Assembly: GCA_009746045.1 (NCBI GenBank)
Contig: RPFO01000167.1
Span: forward strand, 2,823,648 to 2,887,647
Source of the DNA: Mesostigma viride
Taxonomy: Eukaryota; Streptophyta; Mesostigmatophyceae; Mesostigmatales; Mesostigmataceae
Reading direction: 5' to 3'
DNA length: 64,000 nucleotides
Positions within the stretch are counted from its first letter, which is position 1. Every line of letters begins with the position of its first letter. Below, piece after piece: positions 56,301 through 64,000 of the stretch. The notes below the pieces were generated by a model, which saw nothing but the letters and a program-made list of their open reading frames with translations, did not search any database and was not told where the DNA came from. Made by a program: the position numbers and the translations under genes.

Positions 56301-59300
56301 AGTGTCCACACTGACGCACACTGAGGGTTGTAAAGGGAATGCTCGTCCGCTCATCTTCCTCATCTTCACGCCCACCCGCACAGACCCATGCTGTGACACT
56401 TTCGCCCACCCACCTTGATGCGACCGCGCACAGGGCCACGCTCGCATGCTAACACTATAGCACGTAAGCACACGAACAAGAGTGCACGTCACCCACCCAC
56501 CTTGATGCGCGGCGCGTTGCCTGAGTGGATCGTGCTCTCCAGCGCGGCAGGGATGAGGATGTCCACGGGGAGCGTCATCACGTCCTCGCCATGCGCCACC
56601 TGGCGCGTGACCGACGACAGGAAACAGCGGGATGCAGCATGTTCTTAGGGAGCGAGGCAGCATGCTCACCATAGCACTGTCATAGTCCAAAGCACTGGTC
56701 GGCACGGTCAAGAATCACGTATGGGAGAGGCAGCATATAGTCCTCATATTTACATAAGTGAGGTGGTCGATGCTAGGCGGCATCCAGCATGGATTACAGC
56801 AGAAATAAAACTTAAAACGGGAACTAGAAAATAGAGTAGAACTTGGAGAAAAAAGTGAGTGGAGGGGTCGGCCCCTCAAAGCGCATTTCAGGCAAAGTTT
56901 CCAAAAGTTTGCCACTATTGCCATAGCGATAGCACTCAGCAGTGCGCAGCAGTAGCAGCCACGCACAGTAGTACCTGATCCCCCGATAGCAGCTGCACAC
57001 CGGTGCATGATGCACTTTGAATAGCAGCTACGCACAGTACTACCTGATCCCCCGATAGCAGCTGCACACCGGTGCATGATGCACTTTGAATAGCAGCTAC
57101 GCACAGTACTACCTGATCCCCCGATAGCAGCTGCACACCGGTGCATGACGCACTTTGAATAGCAGCTACGCACAATAACACCAGATCCCCCGATAGCAGC
57201 TGCACACCGGTTCATGATGCACTTTGAATAGCAGCCACGCACCATAACACCAGATCCCAACCGACACCGAAGGCGCTGCGTTCACCGGCACCAGACCCCA
57301 GCTGATACCAAGTGCGCTCCTACCCACCAATGTCTGTGACCCCAACAATTTGCCATGTGTACCCTCACTGTGACACGTACTACAGCTTCAATAGGGGGCA
57401 GCCTTCCCACGGGTTGGCTGGCGATAGCTTTGTACCACGCATTGGGGACCAAACGTCTTTCGTGCTATCCAGGTAGATGTGCGAGCGCGGTTGACAGCAG
57501 AAGTGATGAGCACGGGCGACAGAAAAACCACAGCAATTTGAATAAATAAATAAATAAATATATAGATTATAATCCACCCACCAGCTTGGTGTTGGGGAAG
57601 CCCAGGATGGCCCCGTTCTGGGCTACACGGATTGTGCTCACGGGCGGCCATCGCACACACTGTGTATACTGTATACATGTGTACTATACTTGTACCGTAT
57701 ACACTTGTACTAAAACGTAAACGCCACATACACCTGCACGACTAGTCGATCGACGCGTGCTGGGCTACATGGATCGGGATACCCTGCGGTGATGGCATAC
57801 GGCCAAATACACCTGCACGACTGGTAGATCGACGCGTGCACCCACCAGGGTGGTGTTGGGGAAGCCCAGGATGGACCCCTTGGCCGCCTTGTACTCGAAC
57901 AGCGCGTTGACGTCGATGCGGTCGGAGCCTGGCGCGGGCACGATGGCGCCGTTGTGCTCGACGATGCCCACCACGCGCGCGCCCTCGTCGTGGAGGAACT
58001 GGGGGCCGGCATCCGTCACAGCGGGCCAGGCGTGAACGGTCACCCACAAGGCAGGCAGGCAGGCAGGCAAGAACAGAGGCATGCTTGAAAGAATCATTAC
58101 ATCAGATCCCCCAAGCAGCCAACCAAGCAGGTCAGACGCTCCGCACGTAAAATGCTCAGCCAACGCGCAGAAAGCCACGTGCAAGGTTCTCCATCATTAC
58201 TTAGCTGCACTGAACCCACAAGCAAAAACGTTTGCCAACATATCTTTTCTGCAACCCACAAGCCCACCAGGCTTTGCGAGTGCCAGCATAAGCTTGCTTT
58301 GCGAGGGCCACGCCTACCTAGGGGTCAGGTCCCATAGTGCACGATCGAACATCTCACGCAGCATCTCACAAGGGACACGTTGGCCAGAAGCGTGCGCCAG
58401 CACACCATAAGCGACACGCGTTCGCCAGCATACCTTGCCCATGATCCACGCCCCTTTCCAGATCTGTCCCTTTGCTCATGACCCATAAACACCACGCGAG
58501 ATCTCTCCAAGTGACACTCATTTGCCAGCATGATGCAGTACAAAGCAACACGTGCGGCAGCATACCTTGGCCGCGCACATGCCAACGACATCGCCTCACC
58601 CAACACGTGCGTGTGCCATCATGATATGCGAGTGCCGAATAGGCACCGTGTGAGTGCCGCACATGCGCCGTATATGCGCCCGCGCATACCTTGGCCGCGT
58701 GCATGCCGACATTGCCGCCTCACCCAACGCGCTAATACTGCTGGCACTCTACTGCCGTATGAGTGCCGTACGAGCGCCAGCGCATACCTTGGCCGCGTAC
58801 ATGCCGACATTGCCAAAGCCCTGCACCACCACGGTCTTGCCCGGGATACCCAGAGGGAGGCTCAGCTTGGCCATGTCTTCCTGGAAAGGGGAGGCAAAAG
58901 GACCAACGGCAATAATAAGAATTCAAACACAGTAGCGTAGCATCTTATAACAGAGGGTAAGAACAAACGGATCAATTCCAACAATAAGCATCGGAACACA
59001 GTAGCAGCATCACATAAGAGAGTCAGAGTGTTCTTATTTCAATTGCAGTTTGGCGAGGTCCCTGCGTGAGTATATGCAACAACAGGGGTGCGACAGCAAA
59101 GACATAAGCGCACAATGAAACAGTCTCTCAGACCATTCCTGAATCGGTTTTCTCTGAATATAGTTTAATTAACGCATGCGGGAAAGATAGGGCCGCTATG
59201 CCTTGGCCTGCATGTGGAAGGCTGTCTGCGACATGGGCTGACTAATTCGATCTGTACAAAGGGTTTCATGTTCGCCTGAATTTTCCTTGGGTGACCCGGT

Positions 59301-62300
59301 TGTTTATAAGGGTCGGTGGCTATTAATTAGTGGTCCGAGAAAATCAACTGTAGGTTTTATACGACTTACTTGCAAAGATTATTTGGTTGCAACAGCTGAG
59401 GTTAGGTGGGGACCTGTAGGGTCGGCTGGTTGCTTAACGAATCTTTGACCGATTTGGGTTCTTTAGTGAGTCGTGATTAGTTATTGTGTAGTGGATTCGG
59501 ACCGGCCCAAGGGGTCGATGGGCGAGTTTTATGTTTGCCAGTCTTGGGAACCTTGTACAACTACCTGTACGGTTAACGCACTAGCCTGGGGGTGCGTGGC
59601 CACGTTGTTTGTAGTGGCGTTTTCAGCACTGTTCAGGCCGGCGTGTGACGCATGCCGGTGTCACTTAATTTAGGATGATGTCAGCTTGTGTGTCGGCGGA
59701 CCATGCCTTAAGCAAGCTAGGCAGGCAGAGATCCGCAATTGTTTCTTTCACAATGGCGGCAATGGCCGCCTGTGCAAAATTGCACATTCAAGCGCGGGTT
59801 GCATCTGCCTTGTAACCGAGCCAGATGGTGGCACAACCGCTAAGTTGTTCGACCAAGCATAGTAGAGTTGGTCGTGCTACGGAAAGAAAATTTAAATTTA
59901 CCCCCATGACGTTTTCCCCGGCTGCGGGTCTTTTTGACATGGGCGAAGGATGGGGCGCTACTTCAGCGGTTTGACCAGCTTCGGTGGAGCTGTTCATAAG
60001 TTTCTAAAACAGTTCTAGTGTCACATCGCAGGCTTGCCACCTTGCGATGGTGCGTAAGACGTGACCCGGACTCTAGAGGTCCGGAACCAGGTTCCTGTCA
60101 GCGACGGCCTGTTTTTTGATAAATTATTTTTTGCGGCGGCAGGTCCGTTGTCCAGCTGCTCCTGCCGAGGAGGGGTAGTTGGGGACAATAGGAGCCGCGC
60201 GAGGGTTGCGCTCCGAAGCTAGAAATTATTCCCTATTGCGAGACTCGAGTTGGGGAGGGCGTCTTAGGGAGGCGAGGCTACGCCAGACCTTTGTCGTTCC
60301 TTTTCGTCTCAGCACCTGCTGCGCGGCTCAGTCTATTATGGTGTCTTTATTTACAAGTATGTATGAATTTACTCTCAGCCCTGCCTTCCAATAGCGTACG
60401 GGGTCAAAACATGGCATTGACTATCGCATGGTGTGAGCTTGATGGTGTATGCTTGTCCACACAGCCAGAATCTTGGCATTGTCTACTGATGCTGGCACAT
60501 TTCCAGGTCTACTGATGAAGGAACGAGGGGGCCTAAGATAGGGGGCAAATAAGATAGGGGCCTTTCTTAAGTATGAAGCAAAGAGGTGGCACTAGAAAGG
60601 GGGCGCAACCATGGTATTGCTCAATTGATCGGTTACATCCCATCGGTGCTCTGGCTCCCTCAATCCTGCCTAAACATGTGAAGCAAAGGGGAGCACCACA
60701 GGAGGCCAGAAGGAGTACAGCGCCAGATATGTTACCTTCAAATGAAGAAGAATGGAGTTACTCAAGCTAGTAAGTCCTTTAGAGAATTCAGTCCACCGAA
60801 GAAGACCGCCACAAAATAAGCACTGAAGGAGGGCACCTCGCTCAAACAGCACTCGAAGCAGGAAGCAGTTACAAAACACCTGAAGGGTGTGGATGATTCA
60901 TTTTTATATGTCTAATGCTCACGGAGACATGCCTCGCTCGTGCAGTACTCTAACGCCCTACGCACATAGGAAGCTCTGGAGCCCTAAGCCAACCGCTAAT
61001 AGATGCGGCCTCGCGCGCGCAGTACTCTAACGCCCTAAGCACATAGGAAGCTCTGGAGCCCTAAGCCAACCGCTAATAGATGCGGCCTTGCGCGCGCAGT
61101 ACTCTAAAGCCTTACACACACAGGGAACTCTCAAGAACAACCGCTAAATGACGCGCACCTCGCTGGCGCAATACTCTCGGAGGATGTAGAAGACGCCCAA
61201 CCCGGTGGCCTCCACACGCCCCTCGATACCTCCCTGCGCGATACCCAACAAAGCCAACGGCGAGCAAACCAAGCAGATGGCGAGCCAACCAAACAAAGCA
61301 GATGGTGAGCCAACCAAACAAAGCCCAACGGTGTGACATTCGTGTGGGGAAGCCATGGACAAGTGACAAAGAAACAAGGTCACCAATGAAACCTCGTCGC
61401 CCCGCCGAGTCTACGACTTCGCAAGGTAAAAGTTGGTGGGAACGAGGCGAAGCCAGTGAAATGAGGGCGGTGCAACAAGTACCCGCCGGTCTTGCGAAGC
61501 CGTGGTGACGAGCAGGCAGCGATCAATGTTTTGTATGGTGACAAGGAACAAGGCAGGGAATGAAGTTAGATATTACTGACAAGCGAAGGCAGGGATCGAA
61601 GAAAAAAACAAGCTAACCATTGCAGATTCCTGACTCTATCACTACAGCAGAAGACAAGAAAGGACTAACCGCTGCTTAGAGACGGCAGGTTCTGACATGT
61701 GGAATAGAGCCAATCACAAAAGCACTATCAGTGGCATGCCAGCAACCGCAAAAAGATAGGAGCAACTTTGCCCAGTCCACATCTAGCTGCCATGGACTCA
61801 TCGGCAGTCCTGCCGCGAGCGGCTAGTCAACAAGGGCAGGTGTAGGGGCGCCATCAGCAGTGGGCCAGCTGTCTAGAATGGGGTCCCAGTCAGTGCCTAG
61901 AATGGGGTCCCACCGCTAGCCAACCTGACAGAGAATCGGGCACTTTGATACGGATGAGAGAGCCAGCACACTGCGTAGCGCGCTGGACTTCACGAGGGTT
62001 CCATCAATATCTGGCGGAGCCCGTTTCATTATTTATGTGGGTGATATAAATGCGAGGTAGTTGGAATATTACAGCCGACAAGAACGTATGGCTGGTGGGA
62101 CTTACAACGGAGTGTCATGTGTGATGGAACTGGAATACTTGGCTGCCATACGCATCAACTGGAACACCTCCACAAGCAGTGTCCTGTGCCAAGGCGGTGG
62201 GGATTCTCCCTGCCTCCTCGACTGGCTTGCCCATCGCGCGCGCGGCACAGCCATTCTAACTGCAATCCTCTTATTGCGGGAAGAGCAATTGTTGGACTTG

Positions 62301-62695
62301 GCCCTACAGCGATCTGGTAGAAGCCAGGCTACACCCATCTCGTCCACCGGCTTGCCCATTTCATGGAAAAAAGCCGCATGGTTGAAAATAACTAGAAGGC
62401 TTTCCTACCTCCTCCAAAGGCTTGCCCGTTTTATAGAAAAGGTGTCAAGGTATCGCGTCTAAATGGTGAGAATGGTTCTTACCACCTCCGCCGGCTTGCC
62501 CGTGACACATGTGCGGACATAAGTGCTAACAAGTGCTGGATATCTAATAGCAGTTGCTGGACCTACTCTTTACAAGTTGCACCCACGGCTTTGCAAGCAA
62601 ACCCCTTTGACCCTAAGACCCACCTCCTCCGCCGGCTTGCCCGTGACGCACGCGGCGCGGTTGATCTCCATCGTGTGGTGCTGCTCGTACGTGTC
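50207..62695 (-). CDS. GDH: Glutamate dehydrogenase (hexameric, animal/protist type), C-terminal nine exons
   Basis: It interconverts glutamate and 2-oxoglutarate plus ammonia with NAD(P). Exons 62695-62624, 61233-61159, 58880-58788, 57998-57846, 56599-56501, 55716-55612, 55366-55271, 50885-50812 and 50378-50207 all have GT...AG borders. All introns are phase 0 except the last (phase 2). Together they give 312 residues with no stop until TAG (50209-50207). In order they show [25 protein letters not shown], the nucleotide-binding [25 protein letters not shown]...[32 protein letters not shown] and a C-terminal helix region with [12 protein letters not shown]. The antenna-like extension between SYFEWLKN and the C-terminus points to the animal/protist class, not the shorter plant enzyme. 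The N-terminal catalytic part, with the active-site Lys, lies beyond the window or was not found in 62.7-64 kb. Introns are packed with exon-edge echoes. Confidence 0.93.
50812..50885 (-). CDS. GDH: GDH exon 8 of those visible
   Basis: 74 bases. Acceptor tctgaaacag, donor gtgagcc. Encodes [20 protein letters not shown] then RLVKG. Three tail echoes follow (50709-50750, 50611-50648, 50508-50560) and one head echo precedes (51442-51470). Confidence 0.9.
50906..51410. repeat. 45-bp minisatellite, about 11 copies
   Basis: Near-identical units (GGTATTTGAGAGGAGGAATG then CAGATAGAATAGCGGTAAGA) lie precisely between exon 8 of GDH and the diverged copy of its head. Because 45 is divisible by three, long frames run through it on both strands. 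They are not genes. Confidence 0.97.
51471..52240. other. GDH intron, no gene seen
   Basis: AT-rich, with no coding block or recognised element. Confidence 0.5.
52243..52608. repeat. 47-bp minisatellite, about 7 copies, grown next to an exon echo
   Basis: Units of 47 bp contain TGCGGCCATGCCTATTCAAA then TAACAATAGCTAG. The first unit is joined to a diverged copy (52243-52288) of the tail of the GDH exon at 55271-55366, whose reverse complement supplies the GCGGCC block. Confidence 0.92.
53030..54957 (+). mobile_element. Foreign plus-strand element inside the largest GDH intron
   Basis: Opposite to the host gene lie open blocks: about 100 codons ending near 53333 ([20 protein letters not shown]...); 53455-53856 ([20 protein letters not shown]); 54390-54690 ([20 protein letters not shown], then [20 protein letters not shown]); and, in another frame, 54709-54957 ([20 protein letters not shown]). 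They look like one decayed retroelement with a gag-like protein, but I recognise no domain. Confidence 0.4.
55062..55170 (-). repeat. Inverted partial copy of the element's YDLA block
   Basis: The minus frame [20 protein letters not shown] matches the plus copy at 54709-54780, then skips to the sequence matching 54887-54912. About 105 bases are thus deleted relative to the plus copy. Confidence 0.7.
55271..55366 (-). CDS. GDH: GDH exon 7 of those visible
   Basis: 96 bases, phase 0. Acceptor atcccttcag, donor gtacgt. Encodes [20 protein letters not shown] then [12 protein letters not shown]. Tail echoes lie at 55175-55222 and 52243-52288. Confidence 0.92.
55612..55716 (-). CDS. GDH: GDH exon 6 of those visible
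   Basis: 105 bases, phase 0. Acceptor catgtgcag, donor gtgagg. Encodes [20 protein letters not shown] then [15 protein letters not shown]. Head echoes at 55941-55968 and 56006-56026; tail echo at 55521-55545. Confidence 0.92.
55725..55915. repeat. About 40-bp tandem repeat, 4-5 copies
   Basis: Units contain GTCAGGTAGGGCACATGCAC then CGTACATGGCAC, between exon 6 and its head echo. Confidence 0.85.
56501..56599 (-). CDS. GDH: GDH exon 5 of those visible
   Basis: 99 bases, phase 0. Acceptor cacgcgccag, donor gtgggt. Encodes [20 protein letters not shown] then [14 protein letters not shown] tail echo (GCATCAAGGTGGGTGG on the minus strand) lies at about 56408-56430. Confidence 0.92.
56935..57262. 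repeat. 69-bp minisatellite, about 4.5 copies
   Basis: CCCCGATAGCAGCTGCACAC recurs at 56981, 57050, 57119 and 57188. The unit is divisible by three, so the minus frame stays open. Confidence 0.95.
57846..57998 (-). CDS. GDH: GDH exon 4 of those visible
   Basis: 153 bases, phase 0. Acceptor ggcccccag, donor gtgggtg. Encodes [20 protein letters not shown] then [20 protein letters not shown] and FPNTTL. A clear tail copy (ILGFPNTKL plus donor) lies at 57574-57622. Confidence 0.92.
58788..58880 (-). CDS. GDH: GDH exon 3 of those visible (nucleotide-binding)
   Basis: 93 bases, phase 0. Acceptor cccctttccag, donor gtatgc. Encodes [20 protein letters not shown] then [11 protein letters not shown], the Rossmann GxGxxG. 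Tail echoes at 58684-58720, 58561-58597 and 58429-58447. Confidence 0.93.
58881..60825. other. GDH intron body, no gene seen
   Basis: Open frames at 59473-60770 are short and unrecognised. An inverted repeat ACCCGGACTCTAGAGGTCCGG-like motif sits at about 60064. Confidence 0.45.
60831..61135. repeat. 75-bp tandem repeat derived from a GDH exon tail
   Basis: Units near 60931, 61009 and 61085 (plus a diverged one at 60831) each contain the reverse complement of the exon tail GAGTATTGCGCCAGCGAG. They continue directly from the true exon ending at 61159. Confidence 0.9.
61159..61233 (-). CDS. GDH: GDH exon 2 of those visible
   Basis: 75 bases, phase 0. Acceptor tatcgcgcag, donor gtgcgc. Encodes [20 protein letters not shown] then YCASE. 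Confidence 0.9.
62624..62695 (-). CDS. GDH: GDH exon 1 of those visible
   Basis: 72 bases, phase 0. Acceptor ggccctcaccag, donor gtgggt. Encodes [20 protein letters not shown] then PAEE, matching the DTY...ACVTGKP stretch of hexameric dehydrogenases. Four tail echoes follow at 62482-62510, 62405-62430, 62333-62358 and 62210-62235. Confidence 0.91.
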
Positions 62696-64000
62696 CTGGT
62701 GAGGGCCGCCAGAAGTATGTTACAAGTTATAGTTCCAAATAAAGGAAAAACGCATCAGTGTGTGAAAAAGCCATGGTGTCGTCCGCTAGACCCCATGCCA
62801 TCCATGCAGAGGTGACGGCCACCAGATATGGTGGAAGCCGATGGTGTGGCCTGCCAGGACACATGTGGTCGAGCCAGTAGATAACCAGGCAGCAATGCAA
62901 AGTGAAACATTGGTGGGAACCCACCATGGAGCTACAAGGTTTTGAAAAGGGATATCGTTTGAATAGGGGTAGCGATGCCTGGCTGTAATGCCTCGTTGCG
63001 AACATTCAACATTGATTTCTAGTCCCACTGGGATGTGCAAGAATAGGGCTGCCTCACTATCGCAACCGTTGATAGAAATACCTTATTTTTTCACCCTTTT
63101 ATGTTTATTATGCTACGAAAATTAGTATGAATAGCTCGTAAATACTCGTACTTCGCTAAGTACGAAAATATCTGTCATGTGTGCAGACAACAAAAAACCA
63201 AATATATCTAAGTAATCAAACACTCCTTGATATCGAAGTATACATTACATGCTACAGCTACACCCGCTTTTGAGGTGGAGGCGGTGCTGCCAATAAGGGG
63301 TCTATTTAGCGCCCATGAAGCTAAACGAAGCGCCATGGGTGCTAGATATTTAAGAGGTCCGTTTAGCACCCATGAAGGTAAACCAGAGTAACGGGTGCTA
63401 ACTACCTAATGCTCAATAATGGACAGAATAATCTAGACAACATGTTGTGGACAACATGTTGTCGATGAAGCGTTCTCCTGCCATGCCGCCATGTGCAGCG
63501 CCGGCTGGGTCCCAGGCAGGTCACCACTTTCCTTGGACCGAAGCTATATATAGACTCTCACGCAAAGAGCCTATCATGCACACTGCAGACCTCGCCAAGA
63601 CTCACACAAATTATTCTGGCTTCTCTAGGCAGCCACCACAGTGCTCCCCCAAAGTTGCACCCATACCCTACTTTTCTCCGCCCTTTTGCGCCCCCAAAGT
63701 TGCACCCATACCCTACTTTTCTCCACCCTTTTGCGCTATACGAATAGGCCAAGGTCGCACCCTCATTGTGACACTGCGAATAGGCCAAGGTCGCACCCTC
63801 ATTGTGACACCGCGAATCGGCCAAGGTCGCACCCTCATTGTGACACCGATCGATGGTTTACCTGTTATTGAATGGGGCTCCCTTCGCCCCCTCAACCTCA
63901 CACCCTGTGATAACTTCTCTGAATCCCGGCCACCAAGAAATGTACAAAATCCCCCATTACTTTCCCAGAGCTAAGCGTTCCTTTCAGGCGTATTGTAGAG
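62696..64000. other. Upstream of visible GDH exons; tandem repeats, no exon found
   Basis: I could not place the preceding GDH exon. Repeats: about 68 bp twice at 63290-63410 (TTTAGC..CCCATGAAG); about 41 bp twice at 63640-63732 (CCCAAAGTTGCACCCATACC); 33 bp three times at 63748-63850 (AATAGGCCAAGGTCGCACCC). Confidence 0.55.

Noticed and set aside
56715-57260. Minus frame of 181 codons with CAAAIGGSG repeats
   Set aside because: 69-bp minisatellite in a GDH intron, with no start or splice logic.

Overview
This is nuclear DNA of a eukaryote. Protein-coding blocks are short (about 55-290 bases), GC-rich, and bounded by GT...AG splice signals. They lie in long, repeat-filled introns together with pieces of retrotransposons and TTAA-flanked DNA transposons. 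Most long open frames here come from stop-free microsatellites or minisatellites and are not genes. I cannot name the species. A GPI-anchored secreted heme peroxidase, a CPW-WPC protein (a family best known from apicomplexans and their relatives), an animal/protist-type glutamate dehydrogenase and a plant-like glycine-rich motif together suggest a unicellular alga or other protist, with the green lineage possible.

Layout. 1-1.5 kb: terminal part of a TTAA-flanked DNA transposon with a spliced Mutator/Kolobok-like transposase running off the left edge. 1.97-6.07 kb (minus): last four exons of a Gln-rich, coiled-coil-ending protein. 9.66-11.98 kb (minus): two exons with a glycine-rich GxG motif. 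12.2-13.5 kb: decayed PIF/Harbinger-like fragment. 14.0-24.2 kb (plus): seven phase-consistent exons of a CPW-WPC protein, one of whose introns holds a 3.3 kb G-rich minisatellite. 25.3-36.6 kb: mobile-element zone with an ORF1-only retrotransposon split by one of two inverted 2.28 kb TTAA elements, more retroelement 3' ends, and a reverse-transcriptase fragment running into a 480 bp (ACCC)n tract. 37.26-40.26 kb (minus): a complete three-exon peroxidase. 42.44-44.31 kb (plus): an intronless LRR protein of 624 residues. 44.9-49.7 kb: truncated retroelements, a LINE endonuclease fragment and another TTAA-element end. 50.2-62.7 kb (minus): nine exons giving the C-terminal 312 residues of glutamate dehydrogenase, with a foreign element in its largest intron.

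The most striking signal is shared by every clearly multi-exon gene. Introns contain degenerate tandem copies of the neighbouring exon edge, including the splice site. Copies of an exon's last 15-40 bases plus its GT donor lie downstream of it, and copies of an AG acceptor plus the first bases of an exon lie upstream of it. I call these exon-edge echoes. They occur at nearly every splice boundary of the dehydrogenase gene, at most of those in the CPW-WPC gene, and at single boundaries of the peroxidase, the Gln-rich gene and the glycine-rich gene. Some intron minisatellites sit between an echo and the true exon or contain exon-derived sequence. This suggests that introns here grow by repeated local tandem duplication that starts at exon-intron junctions.

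Apart from sharing this genomic habit, the genes show no operon-like or pathway link. I could not support any tRNA, rRNA or CRISPR feature, or any specific promoter.
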